Assembly: GCA_040772045.1 (NCBI GenBank)
Contig: JAXGYV010000002.1
Coordinates: forward strand, 124,001-188,000
From: JAXGYV01 sp040772045
Lineage (GTDB): Bacteria > Actinomycetota > Thermoleophilia > UBA2241
Reading direction: 5' to 3'
Length of the DNA: 64,000 bases
Shown: in pieces, positions 1 to 8,826 of the stretch
Layout: each line of letters begins with the position of its first letter
Position numbering within the stretch: the first letter of the stretch is position 1
Notes under the pieces: generated by a model
The model's input: only the letters and a program-made list of their open reading frames with translations
The model's database searches: none
What the model was told of the DNA's origin: nothing
Position numbers and translations under genes: made by a program

Positions 1-19
1 TCACGGTGAGTTTCGCCAT
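1..19 (-). CDS. start of a gene cut by the window edge
   Basis: Only the first codons are visible on the minus strand. An ATG at 19-17 opens the peptide MAKLTV before the window ends; an in-frame GTG at 28-26 is an alternative start. A purine-rich Shine-Dalgarno sequence (minus-strand GGGAGGTGATC, 42-32) lies upstream and contains the larE stop codon, so this gene is the last seen in the lysA-to-larE train. Six residues cannot identify a product. The context (cysteine synthase plus a ThiF/MoeB enzyme) would suit a ubiquitin-fold sulfur carrier such as ThiS, MoaD or CysO, but that is only a guess. Confidence 0.55.
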
Positions 20-33
20 CTTCTGCACGCCGA

Positions 34-903
34 TCACCTCCCCAGATCTTCCCGCGTACCATCTTCAGCGGAGTGTACGTCGAGCGCCTCGTTCATGCTG
101 CCCGACCGCAGCCCGGCCAAATCCACGGTGACGTAAATCCAGCCGAGCCGGCGCAGGCGAGCGAGGATCTCCGCGCGGCACGCGCCGGCCGCGCGCGGCA
201 CCTCTGCCAGCGGAACCTCGACGCGGGCCAGGGTACCGTAGTGGCGCACGCGAACGTCGGTGAAGCCCAGATCGCGCAGCGCCTCCTCCGCGCGCGCCAC
301 CTGCCGCAGGTTCTGCCGCGTGATCCGCCGACCGTAAGGGATACGCGTGGCGAGACAGGCTTGCGACGGCGCTTCGGCGTTGGCAAGCCGCAGGACCATC
401 GCCAGCCGGCGCACGTCGGCCTTCCGCAGCCCGGCTTCGAGCAAGGGATGGCGCACCCCACGCTCCCGCGCGGCCAGCATCCCCGGCCGGTGGTCGGCCT
501 GATCGTCGCTCGTTACGCCGTCGACGATGACCGCTCGCCCGTGCTCGCCGGCGACCGCCGCGACCGCATCGAGCATGTGCGCCTTGCAGCCGTAGCAGCG
601 GTCGGGAGGATTGGCGACAAAGCGTTCGTCGTCGAGCTCGGTCGTCCGCACCACCACGTGCGCCACGCCGAGAGTTTCCGCGACCGCCACTGCCCGCTCG
701 AGCTCGGCGGGCGTGTACGTTTCGGATGCCGCGGTGACGGCCGTCACAGCATCCGACCCCAGCGTGCTGGCCGCGACCGCGAGGAGCACCGAGGAGTCCA
801 CGCCCCCGGAGAACGCCACCGCCACCGATCCGAGCGGTGCCAGCGCGACGCGCAGTGCCGCGAGCGCCGGGTCTTCGTGCTGTACGTGACCCCTGCGACT
901 CAC
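34..903 (-). CDS. larE: LarE-type ATP-dependent sacrificial sulfur transferase
   Basis: PP-loop ATPase of the LarE family, which donates sulfur while building the nickel-pincer nucleotide (NPN) cofactor of lactate racemase. The ATP-binding loop FSGGVDSS lies at about residue 30, and two family motifs follow: DRCYGCK near residue 98 and the block ACLATRIPYG near residue 185, whose Cys is probably the sulfur donor. The start chosen is a GTG at 903-901 overlapping the ThiF stop codon (GTGA), giving 289 residues beginning VSRRGHVQ; the longer open frame runs into thiF and is unlikely. Being the sixth gene of an operon with cysK and a ThiF/MoeB enzyme, it sits in a sulfur-handling context. LarB and LarC are not in the window; a LarA homologue is encoded at 7390. 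Confidence 0.85.
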   Translation of the reverse strand: MSRRGHVQHEDPALAALRVALAPLGSVAVAFSGGVDSSVLLAVAASTLGSDAVTAVTAASETYTPAELERAVAVAETLGVAHVVVRTTELDDERFVANPPDRCYGCKAHMLDAVAAVAGEHGRAVIVDGVTSDDQADHRPGMLAARERGVRHPLLEAGLRKADVRRLAMVLRLANAEAPSQACLATRIPYGRRITRQNLRQVARAEEALRDLGFTDVRVRHYGTLARVEVPLAEVPRAAGACRAEILARLRRLGWIYVTVDLAGLRSGSMNEALDVHSAEDGTREDLGR

Positions 904-1712
904 AGGCCCAAGCTCGCCGCGCTCTGCGCGATGTCGGTGATGCTCGGCCGCTCGCCACACACGGGGCAGGCCGGATCGCGCGACGTCGTCACTTCATCGA
1001 ACGTCATCTGGAGCGCATCGTATTGCAGCAGGCGATTCACCAACGGTTCGCCGAGGCCGAGGATCGCCTTGAGCGCTTCGGCGGCCTGGATGGCCCCGAT
1101 GACGCCGGGGACAGGTCCAAATACACCCTGTTCGGTAGCACTGTGTTCGGTAGCACTGGAACACCCCTCCGGCGCCGGCGGCTGCGGAAATACGCAGCGA
1201 TAGCAGGCACTCTGGCCGCCCTTGATCGTCATCGCCAGACCCACAAAACGCAGCACGGCACCCTCGACCAACGTCTTGCGTAGCAGGACACAGGCGTCGT
1301 TGAGCAGGTACCGCGTCGAGAGGTTGTCCACCGCTGTGACGATCACATCGTAAGCACGCAGCAGCTCCACCACGGTGTGCTGATCGAGACACAGGGCGTG
1401 GCGCACCACCGTGACCGAGGGATTGAGGGCAGCGATCCGATCTGCCGCGCTGTCGGTCTTCGGCCGGCCGATGTCTGGCGTACCGTGCACGATCTGTCGC
1501 TGTAGGTTCGACCGGTCGACCACATCGTAGTCCACCACACCCAGACGTCCGACGCCGGCGGCCGCCAGATAGAGCAGGACGGGAGATCCGAGGCCGCCCG
1601 CGCCAACCACGAGCACACGAGCCTGGCGCAGGGCGGCCTGCCCGGACTCCCCGATCTCCGGAATCACCACCTGGCGCAGGTATCGTGCCCGCTCCAGCGC
1701 ATCCAGCACCAC
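900..1712 (-). CDS. ThiF/MoeB-family E1-like adenylyltransferase
   Basis: About 270 residues of the ThiF/MoeB/HesA family, which adenylates the C-terminal glycine of small ubiquitin-fold sulfur carriers. Visible are the nucleotide-binding GAGGLGS, the DVVDRSNLQRQ block, and two zinc-ligand pairs (CYRC and CPVC) expected of the family. No rhodanese domain follows, unlike MoeZ. The start is a GTG at 1712-1710, nine bases after GGAGG at 1726-1722; the open frame continues upstream into cysK and is a shadow there. The gene begins just after the cysK stop and overlaps larE by four bases, so the three are probably translationally coupled. Its carrier protein is not seen, though the truncated gene at the window edge could be one. 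ThiF, MoeB and the CysO-activating MoeZ cannot be separated by sequence alone here. Confidence 0.85.
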   Translation of the reverse strand: MVLDALERARYLRQVVIPEIGESGQAALRQARVLVVGAGGLGSPVLLYLAAAGVGRLGVVDYDVVDRSNLQRQIVHGTPDIGRPKTDSAADRIAALNPSVTVVRHALCLDQHTVVELLRAYDVIVTAVDNLSTRYLLNDACVLLRKTLVEGAVLRFVGLAMTIKGGQSACYRCVFPQPPAPEGCSSATEHSATEQGVFGPVPGVIGAIQAAEALKAILGLGEPLVNRLLQYDALQMTFDEVTTSRDPACPVCGERPSITDIAQSAASLGL

Positions 1713-1717
1713 GCCGA

Positions 1718-2689
1718 TCAGCCTCCGGCGTGCAACTCGTGCGAGGGATCGGCCGGAGCTGGCGGGTCGGTGAAGAGCGGCGTCGAGAGATACCGCTCGC
1801 CCGTGTCGCAGAGGATGGTCACCACGAGCCCGCCTCTGTGCTCGGGGCGAGCCGCCACCTGCGCCGCCGCCCACGCGTTGGCCCCGGCCGAAACGCCCAC
1901 CAGCAGCCCCTCGTGGCGAGCCAGATCGCGCGCGGCGGCGAACGCCGCCTCCGCGCTCACCCGAAGGACCTCGTCGTACACCGTGGTGTCCAGGACGTCG
2001 GGCACAAAGCCGGCACCGATGCCCTGGATATGGTGTGGCCCGGGCTGTCCCCCGGACAGCACCGGCGAGTCGAGCGGTTCCACGGCGACGATCTTCACGT
2101 CAGGCTTGCGCTCGCGGAGCAGGCAGCCCACGCCGGTGAGCGTGCCGCCAGTGCCCACCGCGGCCACGAACACGTCCACCCGGCCGTCGGTGTCGCGCCA
2201 GATCTCCTCGCCCGTGGTCTCGTAGTGCGCCCGGGGATTGGCGGCGTTCTCGAACTGCTGCGGCAGGTAGCCGTGCGGATCCGCGGCGACCAGATCGCGC
2301 GCACGTTCCACCGCGCCGCGCATGCCATCTTTCGCCGGCGTGAGGATCAGCTCGGCACCGAGCGCGCGCAGAAGAGCTCGCCGTTCGCCGCTCATCGATT
2401 CGGGCATGGTGAGCACCACGCGGTAGCCGCGCGCCGCGGCGACCATGGCTAGCGCGATGCCGGTGTTTCCGCTGGTGGGTTCCACGATGGTAGTGCGACC
2501 TGGCGCGATGCGACCCTCGTGCTCGGCCTGCGCGATCATCGCCAGCCCGATACGGTCTTTCACGCTGCCGCCGGGATTGGCGGCCTCGAACTTGCCGACC
2601 ACGGTGGCGCCGGTTTGTTCCGACAGCCGGTTAAGCCGAACGAGCGGCGTGTTTCCGATCAGCTCCAGCACGCTGGCGGCGATCCTCAT
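1718..2689 (-). CDS. cysK: cysteine synthase A (O-acetylserine sulfhydrylase)
   Basis: PLP-dependent beta-family enzyme making L-cysteine from O-acetylserine and sulfide. The 323-residue protein starts MRIAASVLELIGNTPLVRL; the PLP lysine is in GGSVKDRIG near residue 44, the substrate loop TSGNTGIALA near 70, and a glycine-rich phosphate loop (VGTGGTLTG) near 176. The ATG at 2689 is preceded by a good GGAGG ribosome site. Only 42 bp separate it from the gate-protein gene upstream and none from the ThiF gene downstream, so it is part of the lysA-to-larE train. A CysM-type enzyme using a protein-bound thiocarboxylate is an alternative, which the neighbouring E1-like gene makes worth considering. 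Confidence 0.9.
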   Translation of the reverse strand: MRIAASVLELIGNTPLVRLNRLSEQTGATVVGKFEAANPGGSVKDRIGLAMIAQAEHEGRIAPGRTTIVEPTSGNTGIALAMVAAARGYRVVLTMPESMSGERRALLRALGAELILTPAKDGMRGAVERARDLVAADPHGYLPQQFENAANPRAHYETTGEEIWRDTDGRVDVFVAAVGTGGTLTGVGCLLRERKPDVKIVAVEPLDSPVLSGGQPGPHHIQGIGAGFVPDVLDTTVYDEVLRVSAEAAFAAARDLARHEGLLVGVSAGANAWAAAQVAARPEHRGGLVVTILCDTGERYLSTPLFTDPPAPADPSHELHAGG

Positions 2690-2731
2690 GCTCGTCCTCC
2701 TTTCGCCCGGGCAGATAGACCATCCGCACCG

Positions 2732-3286
2732 TTAATAATAAGGCGCCGGCCCGCACCGCCGCTCCCAGCCACCAACCCACCGCCACCGCACACGGCCGCC
2801 GGCGAGGGCGACGCCCGAGCCAGCCTCAGCCGCGGCCCTTCGCCGGCGCCACCGCACCCACGCGGTGGCCGCCATCCCCAGCGCCAGCGTTACCGCAGCG
2901 GCCCACCCCGTCCGGAAAACCACGATCCAGAACGCGCTGGCGCCGACCGCGATGAGGATCAGCGAGTCCTCGATCATCGCGTGCACCATGCTCAAGAACA
3001 GGGCCATCAGGAAAACCTGCCGGCGGCCGAGATCGTGCCGTTTGGCGTCGCGCACGATGATACCGCCGCCGTAGACCAGCCCAAACAGAAAGCCGATGAG
3101 CGTTGGCGCGGCCGTCTGCTCGCTGAACCCCAGCCAGCCGACGATACGCGACCAGCCACGCACCATCCCTCGATACGCACGGCTTCCCTCGAAGAGCTCC
3201 AGGAGCACCATCATCGGTACCACGATGGCGAACATCTTCCACAGGAGGCTCCACGAACCGGTGGCGAACTCGCGCAGCAGATCCAT
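2732..3286 (-). CDS. nucleoside-recognition (gate) domain membrane protein, SpmB-like
   Basis: A 184-residue integral membrane protein with about four hydrophobic segments and the gate-domain signature LFGLVYGGGIIVRDAK near residue 68, followed by a helix with HAMIEDSLIL. The family includes Bacillus SpmB and the N-terminal gate of nucleoside transporters. It starts two bases after the SpmA-like gene stops, the same pairing as spmA-spmB in endospore formers. The C-terminal 40 residues are a low-complexity Arg/Gly/Trp tail that may not be conserved. A sporulation role cannot be claimed; the pair next to lysA could equally act in amino-acid or nucleoside movement. Confidence 0.75.
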   Translation of the reverse strand: MDLLREFATGSWSLLWKMFAIVVPMMVLLELFEGSRAYRGMVRGWSRIVGWLGFSEQTAAPTLIGFLFGLVYGGGIIVRDAKRHDLGRRQVFLMALFLSMVHAMIEDSLILIAVGASAFWIVVFRTGWAAAVTLALGMAATAWVRWRRRRAAAEAGSGVALAGGRVRWRWVGGWERRCGPAPYY

Positions 3287-3288
3287 AA

Positions 3289-3732
3289 TCAGAAGAGGCC
3301 CATGAGCTGATTGGCGATACCCGCGGCCGCCAGCCCAGCAATCACGCGCAGGATTCCAAAGGCGACGCCGCTCATCCCCGTCCGATGAATGACCGCCCCC
3401 TCCACGATGAGGTTGTGGCTGATGAGCGCGGCCAGCGCCAACAGAGTGATCTCCCGCGGCGAGAGGGTGAGCGGCTGCATAGCCCCAATGACGGCGTAGA
3501 GATTGAGGATCCAGCCGAACACGAGAGGCACGGCGGCCTCCCCCGGCAGCCCGATAACCCGCATGACCGGGGCCGCGACCTTGGCGAGCACCTCAACGGC
3601 ACCCACCCGCTGCAGCACCAGGGCGGCCAGGTAGGCCGGGATCATCAACTTAGCCAGATCCCAGAAGGTGGCGCATCCGATGCGCAGACCGGCGAGGACG
3701 TCGCGCCGCAGGCGCGACCCCTCCGAAGGCAC
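3289..3732 (-). CDS. nucleoside-recognition (gate) domain membrane protein, SpmA-like
   Basis: About 147 residues with four predicted membrane helices. The segment from KLMIPAYLAALVL to LNLYAVIGAMQPLTLS and the helix SHNLIVEGAVIHRTG are characteristic of the SpmA half of the SpmA/SpmB gate-domain pair. A GTG at 3732-3730 is the best start just past the lysA stop; the open frame extends into lysA but that part has no family character. It is followed after two bases by its SpmB-like partner. The reading as a two-component membrane complex is inferred from the pairing. No other sporulation gene is in the window. Confidence 0.72.
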   Translation of the reverse strand: MPSEGSRLRRDVLAGLRIGCATFWDLAKLMIPAYLAALVLQRVGAVEVLAKVAAPVMRVIGLPGEAAVPLVFGWILNLYAVIGAMQPLTLSPREITLLALAALISHNLIVEGAVIHRTGMSGVAFGILRVIAGLAAAGIANQLMGLF

Positions 3733-3752
3733 CGCCCCGGCGTCTCCGCGAT

Positions 3753-5108
3753 CTAGCGCCAACCGAGATCCAGCGCGATCGTGCCCGCGTCGGTCTCGCG
3801 ACGACGGATCTCGATGAGCTTGCCGTGATCCACAGCAAACGCCGCCGCACGAGGTTGCGCGTTGCACGGCTGCATCATCTCGAGCGTGTACGTCCCGGCG
3901 TTCGCGAAGGCGATCAGGTCGCCCACGCCGGTCCCGGCCGGGAAATGCCTCCACGGCGTGCCATCGTCCCCAACGAACACGTCGCCACCATCGCACAGCG
4001 GACCGGCGAGCCGGTATCGCTCCGTCGCCGGCTCGGCCGCCCGCCCGGCAGCGACCGCCGGGTAGTACCAGTCGTACAAGCAGTGCTCCAGCAGCGTGTT
4101 GTACCCCGCGTCCACCGTCAGCCAGTGCTCCTCGCCCAGGACCGCGCCCCCGGCGTCGCGCACACGCTTGGTCTTGGCGTTCTGCACGCGAGCCACGAGG
4201 ATGGCGGCGTTGGCCGCCACCGACCGGCCTGGCTCAATGAAGAGGCGCAGGTCTGGCCGCCGCGCGCGGAGCGTGTCGCACACGGCCGCCGCGTACGCGT
4301 CGGCCTCCGGCATGGAGTGGAAGAGGGTCGCCGGCTCCTCGCCAGCACGTGGCCGCTTGTACGGAATGGCGAAGCCGCCGCCGGCGTCCAGGAATTCGAG
4401 ACGGCCGTCGGTGGCCGCCTCTGCCTGCTCGATGAGGTCGATGGCGGTCTCGACAGCGCGGACGTACGGCGCCGTCTCCACGACCTGCGAGCCGATGTGC
4501 ATGTGCAGGCCGCGCGCGTCCAGCGCCGCGTGCGCGGCCGCGAACTCGAAGCCCGTGACGGCGTCGTCGCGGTCGATGCCCGCCTTCCCCCCGTGGGCGG
4601 TGACCATCCCGGGATGGGTGTCGGCCGCCACGTCGACGTCCACTCGCAACGCCACCGTGGCGACACGGTCCATGCCACTCGCGACCTCGGCGATCCGCTC
4701 GAGCTCGTACAGCGAATCGGCGATGATCGCCCGAACACCCGTGGATACCGCCAGACGAATCTCGTCCTCGGTCTTGGCCACTCCGTTGAAGACGATCTGG
4801 TCCGGCCGAAACCCGGCCCACACCGCGCGTTGCAGCTCTCCGCCGGAGTTGACCTCCGCGTTGCTGCCCGCGTGCAAGACTTGCTTGAGGAACCACATGT
4901 TCGAACACGCCTTGCTCGCGTAGAAGAGCTCCGTGTCGAGATGCTTGCGGGAGAAGGCGTTGCGCAAGACCTCCACGTTCCAGCGCACCTGACGGCCGCT
5001 GAAGAGGAAGAACGGCGTGGGCACGCGCTGCGCGAGCGCCACCACGTCCACGCCGTCGAACACGAGGTGGCCGTCGACAACACCGAGGACGCTGCCGTAC
5101 TCGCTCAT
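3753..5108 (-). CDS. lysA: diaminopimelate decarboxylase family enzyme
   Basis: Fold-type III PLP decarboxylase that makes lysine from meso-diaminopimelate. In 451 residues: the PLP lysine in FYASKACSN near residue 58, the HIGSQ active-site block near 199, EPGRS near 285, and the C-terminal Cys-containing active-site segment CDGGDVF near 380. The ATG at 5108 follows a GGAGGAGG ribosome site, so the longer frame upstream is rejected. It heads the minus-strand train and is divergent from the PafBC-like gene, with about 200 bp between them for promoters. Ornithine/arginine or carboxynorspermidine decarboxylases share the fold, but HIGSQ and the length favour LysA. Confidence 0.85.
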   Translation of the reverse strand: MSEYGSVLGVVDGHLVFDGVDVVALAQRVPTPFFLFSGRQVRWNVEVLRNAFSRKHLDTELFYASKACSNMWFLKQVLHAGSNAEVNSGGELQRAVWAGFRPDQIVFNGVAKTEDEIRLAVSTGVRAIIADSLYELERIAEVASGMDRVATVALRVDVDVAADTHPGMVTAHGGKAGIDRDDAVTGFEFAAAHAALDARGLHMHIGSQVVETAPYVRAVETAIDLIEQAEAATDGRLEFLDAGGGFAIPYKRPRAGEEPATLFHSMPEADAYAAAVCDTLRARRPDLRLFIEPGRSVAANAAILVARVQNAKTKRVRDAGGAVLGEEHWLTVDAGYNTLLEHCLYDWYYPAVAAGRAAEPATERYRLAGPLCDGGDVFVGDDGTPWRHFPAGTGVGDLIAFANAGTYTLEMMQPCNAQPRAAAFAVDHGKLIEIRRRETDAGTIALDLGWR

Positions 5109-5314
5109 CGCGGACCTCCTCCAGCGCCAGCCCGGATGAACCTCTCGGAAGCTCGCGGAATGAGCCGGCGCGCCAACGGTTTCCAACCGCTGGAGTATAC
5201 TGCCAGCCAAGCGGCGGTCCGTTCGCCGGTTGAGAATCTCTCCAGGGCACTCCTCTTCTCTCTTCGCTCTCGCTCTTGGGATACCCGCACGCGTCTGGTA
5301 GCCTTGCAGGCGCC

Positions 5315-7393
5315 ATGGTTGCCCGTCAGCCGCGCGAAGAGGGTTTCTCAAAAGACGCCAGCAAGCTCATCCGACGCCTGTCGCTGCTCACGTTCCTCCT
5401 CGCCCATCACGGTCGCACGGTCCATAGGGACGACATCCGCCAACGGGTCGAGGGCTACGCGCTGATGACCGAGTCGGCGTTCAAGCGACGCTTCTACGAA
5501 GACCGCGACGAGCTGGCCCGACTGGGGATCGCGATCCGCGCCGAGCCTGAACCGAGCGGCGCCGGCGAGCTCTACAGCCTGCCGCCAGACAACTACTACC
5601 TGCCGCCGATCGAGCTCTCCGGCGACGAGCTCGCCGCCCTCGGATCGTGCCTGGCGGTCCTGGAGAACCGGTTCGCCTACTCCAAGCCGCTCCGCCTGGC
5701 CCTCATGAGCCTCGCCCAGGGCAGGCCGGAGCTCCTGCACTCGGCAGGAGTCCCACAGATAGCCGTGCTGCCCGAGCGAGACGCCCGGCGTGCCGCCAAA
5801 CACCTGCCCAAACTGCAGACGGCCATCGTCAACCGCAAGGAGGTAGTCTTCTGCTACTACAGCATCCAGCGCGACGAGGAGTCGCCTCGTCACGTCGACC
5901 CGTATGGCCTCATGATGGTCGGCGACGAGTGGTACCTCATCGGGCACTGCCACGATCGCCAGGCACTGCGAACATTCCGCCTCTCCCGTATCCGCTCCGC
6001 CATCACCTACGCCAAGCGCTCGCCACACAACTTCTCCCCGCCAGCCGGCTTCTCTCTGGCGACGTACCGAGACCGGCCGCCCTGGCAGCTCGGCGAACCG
6101 ACCTTCGAGGCGCTCATCCGCGTACAGCCAGACATGGCGTGGTGGGTGCAGGCTCACTACGCGCACTGCGGAGAGCTGACGCCCGCCGACGACGAGTCGC
6201 TGCTGTTCCGCACGAGCTACGCGGCCAGTAGGCCGCTAGCGGCCTGGGCGCTGGCGCTTGGAGAGCAGGCAGAGATCCTCCAGCCGCCACAACTGCGCCA
6301 GGCGGTCGTCGCCTACCTCGACCTCCTGCGCCAGCGCCTGCTCGACCCCCCGTCTATAGAAGTCGCCGAGGTACCGCCTCGTGAGCCACGGGCCGACACC
6401 ACCCACGATGGAGATTGGCAGGTGGAGGTAGATCGCTTCACCCGGCTCACCGCACTCAGCTCCTATCTCCTCCGCCGCTGCGAGGATCGCGCAGACCAGG
6501 TACGGCTGGCCATTGCCGAGGTGTGTCACGATCTCGCTCTCACGCCGTCAGAACTGAGAGAAGACGTGCGTGTGCTCAACCTGGTCAACTTCGGCGGCGA
6601 CGGCACGCTCCTGTTTGGCGAAGTCAAGGGGAAGTGGCTGGAGGTCTCCTGCGACCTCGCGGGTCCCGCGCTGGCACCGGCCGCGCAACTCTCGCCCCTT
6701 CAGGCAGACACCCTCCTGCTGGCCATCGAGCTCGTGGGCGGACAGATGCCTTCGTCGGCCGCCGCCACCCTCCGATCGGCGGCGGCCAAACTGCGCCGGG
6801 CGCGACGCGACGAGCCGCCGCTGCTCGCCTCCGGCGCCCTCCTGAACACCCGCCACGACATCCTGGCTGCCGTGAGCGAGAGCATCCGCTCCCGTCGCTT
6901 GCTAGCCATCGACTACTGGTCGGAGGGCACCGGCGAGAGTACCTCCCGCCTCGTCGAGCCCTACCTGCTGCTCCGCAGCCGTGGCGAGTGGTACTACGTC
7001 TGTTACTGCTGTACCTCCGCCGGCACACGGGTCTTCCGGATCGACACTACCAAGGCGGTGCACCTGCTCCCCGAGCACTTCACGCCACGGGACGACGTAG
7101 AGCTGGAGCTCTACCGGCAGGAGGGCATCCCGGCCTCGCATCGCTACCTGGCGCGCAGCGCCGTCGTGTGGTACAGCCCGACGGTGGCTCGCTGGATCGC
7201 CGAGCGCCAGTCCGTGCGCGCACTTCCAGATGGCTCGTGCGTGGCGCGGCAGCCGTACCGCGATGAGAGCTGGCTCGTACACTACCTCCTGCGCTTCGGC
7301 GGCCAGGCCGTCCCCCTCGAACCGTCCACGGCCGTGGACGCGCTGCGCGCGACGGTCACCAGCCTCCTCGCTCGTTACGAGACGGTCGCGTGA
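5315..7393 (+). CDS. PafBC-like tandem HTH-WYL transcriptional regulator (fused)
   Basis: A 692-residue protein made of two similar halves, each with an N-terminal winged-helix segment, a WYL domain and a C-terminal WCX-type extension. The first WYL block reads DEWYLIGHCHDRQALRTFRL near residue 208 and the second GEWYYVCYCC near residue 555. PafB and PafC are usually separate adjacent genes in actinobacteria, where the heterodimer activates DNA-damage genes; here they look fused, as reported for some members. The ATG at 5315 is favoured because the longer frame has no family content. It shares four bases (GTGA) with larA downstream, implying coupled translation. Whether this copy serves DNA damage or a local sugar/lactate function is open, since WYL proteins often regulate neighbours. 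Confidence 0.8.
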   Translation: MVARQPREEGFSKDASKLIRRLSLLTFLLAHHGRTVHRDDIRQRVEGYALMTESAFKRRFYEDRDELARLGIAIRAEPEPSGAGELYSLPPDNYYLPPIELSGDELAALGSCLAVLENRFAYSKPLRLALMSLAQGRPELLHSAGVPQIAVLPERDARRAAKHLPKLQTAIVNRKEVVFCYYSIQRDEESPRHVDPYGLMMVGDEWYLIGHCHDRQALRTFRLSRIRSAITYAKRSPHNFSPPAGFSLATYRDRPPWQLGEPTFEALIRVQPDMAWWVQAHYAHCGELTPADDESLLFRTSYAASRPLAAWALALGEQAEILQPPQLRQAVVAYLDLLRQRLLDPPSIEVAEVPPREPRADTTHDGDWQVEVDRFTRLTALSSYLLRRCEDRADQVRLAIAEVCHDLALTPSELREDVRVLNLVNFGGDGTLLFGEVKGKWLEVSCDLAGPALAPAAQLSPLQADTLLLAIELVGGQMPSSAAATLRSAAAKLRRARRDEPPLLASGALLNTRHDILAAVSESIRSRRLLAIDYWSEGTGESTSRLVEPYLLLRSRGEWYYVCYCCTSAGTRVFRIDTTKAVHLLPEHFTPRDDVELELYRQEGIPASHRYLARSAVVWYSPTVARWIAERQSVRALPDGSCVARQPYRDESWLVHYLLRFGGQAVPLEPSTAVDALRATVTSLLARYETVA

Positions 7394-8682
7394 GCGTGCG
7401 ACGCGCCACAGACGCCGCCTGGATCGCCAGCGGCGAACGCCGCGTCACGGTGCCCGCGCCGTGCGACTGGGCACCGCCGCCAACGTTCCAGCCGCCGGCC
7501 GACGCCACGGCGGCGCTCCGAACGGCGCTCCACGCGCCACGCGGCTCAGCCTCGCTGCGCGAGCTCGCCGCCTCGGCGCGGAGCGCCGCCATCGCCATCC
7601 CCGACCTCTCGCGCGCCTGTCCCAACGACCTCATCCTGCCCGCCCTGCTCGACCAGCTCAACGCCGGCGGCGTACCCGACGCGCGGATCATCGTCCTCAT
7701 CGGCTGCGGCCTGCACCGCACCACCACGGAGCAAGAGAAACGTCGCCTGGCCGGCACCCAGGCATGGCAGCGGGTACGCGTGGCCGACGCTCAGGGCAGC
7801 GAGTCGCCGCTCGCCGACCTGGGGAACACTCCCGACGGCTGTCCCGTGGTGATGAACGCCGAGCTGGCCGCCGCCGACCTGGCGATCACCGTCGGCGTCC
7901 TGGAGCCGCATCTGTACGCCGGCTACTCCGGCGGCGTGAAAGGCATCGCCATCGGCTGCGGCGGAGAACCTACGATCCTCTGGACCCATCGCCCCGCGTT
8001 CATCTCGCGGGCCGGAGTAGAGCTCTGCCGCCTCGAGGGAAATCCCTTCCAGCACACGCTCCGCGAGGTGGCACGGCGCACGCGCCTGGCGTTCGGCGTC
8101 ATGGCAGTCCTCGACAGCGATGGCACCCCGGTGGACGTCGCCGCCGGAGACCCAACGGCCGTTCAGGAGCATCTGGCCGCCCGTTTCGGCCCGCTGTGGC
8201 TCTGCGAGACCCCAACCCTCTACGATGTGGTCATCGCCGGCACAAAGGCGCCGAAGCACGAGAACCTCTACCAGGCCTCGCGCGCCGCGACCTACGTCGG
8301 CCTCGCCAGCCGGCCGGCCCTGGCAGACGGCGGCCTCCTGCTCCTGTGTACCGATCTCCCCAACGGCGCCGGCGACGGTCCGGGCGAGATCAACTTCGCC
8401 CGCGTGCTCGCCAGCGCCAACCCAGACACGGTAATCCGCCGGGGCCTGGAGGGCCCACTCGGCCCCGGCGGGCAACGCGCCTTCGTCGTGGCCAACGTCC
8501 TACGGCGCTTCCGCGTCGGCGTCTGCGGCAGCGCCGATCCAGGACTGCTGCGAACGCTCGGCATGGCCTCGTATCGCAGTCTCGCGGAAGGGCTCGCCGA
8601 CGCCAGAACGCGACCCGGCCACGCCCCGCGCATCCTGGCGATCGCCGACGCTCTGACTACCGTAGTCAGAGCCGCCGGCTGA
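7390..8682 (+). CDS. larA: LarA-family nickel-dependent racemase/epimerase
   Basis: 430 residues of the lactate racemase catalytic family (DUF2088), which uses the nickel-pincer nucleotide cofactor to move a hydride on 2-hydroxy acids. Motifs seen: LHRTTTEQEKRRLAG near residue 104 (His and the ATP/cofactor loop), and EPHLYAGYSGGVKGIAIG near residue 170, where the Lys of GGVK matches the residue that covalently holds the cofactor. It starts at a GTG overlapping the stop of the PafBC-like gene. The family racemises several acids besides lactate, so the substrate is unknown. LarE is encoded 6.5 kb away on the other strand. Confidence 0.85.
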   Translation: MSVRRATDAAWIASGERRVTVPAPCDWAPPPTFQPPADATAALRTALHAPRGSASLRELAASARSAAIAIPDLSRACPNDLILPALLDQLNAGGVPDARIIVLIGCGLHRTTTEQEKRRLAGTQAWQRVRVADAQGSESPLADLGNTPDGCPVVMNAELAAADLAITVGVLEPHLYAGYSGGVKGIAIGCGGEPTILWTHRPAFISRAGVELCRLEGNPFQHTLREVARRTRLAFGVMAVLDSDGTPVDVAAGDPTAVQEHLAARFGPLWLCETPTLYDVVIAGTKAPKHENLYQASRAATYVGLASRPALADGGLLLLCTDLPNGAGDGPGEINFARVLASANPDTVIRRGLEGPLGPGGQRAFVVANVLRRFRVGVCGSADPGLLRTLGMASYRSLAEGLADARTRPGHAPRILAIADALTTVVRAAG

Positions 8683-8780
8683 GCCTCGGCTCTGTCCTCT
8701 CAGCGCGCCGGCGCAGAGGGGACGCGGCCTCCCGTCGGCATCGACTGTTACCCGTCCCCACCTCCTGGGAACACTACGAC

Positions 8781-8803
8781 GGGGATCGGAGTAGTCCGAC
8801 CCC
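8781..8803 (+). terminator. possible weak terminator hairpin
   Basis: A GC-rich inverted repeat (GGGG-A-TCGGA pairing with TCCGA-CCCC) lies between larA and the M50 gene and is followed by only two T residues. It could end the pafBC-larA transcript. The rest of the 144 bp gap shows nothing else I can name. Confidence 0.3.
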
Positions 8804-8826
8804 TTCGCGCGGAAAAAGGAGGCGCC

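Noticed and set aside
5109..5314. Lysine riboswitch upstream of lysA
   Set aside because: The gap is only about 200 bp and shared with the divergent gene; no recognisable conserved core was seen.
3825..5465. Plus-strand frame of 546 codons
   Set aside because: It is the antisense of lysA, Arg/His-rich with no family content; long antisense frames are common in GC-rich DNA.
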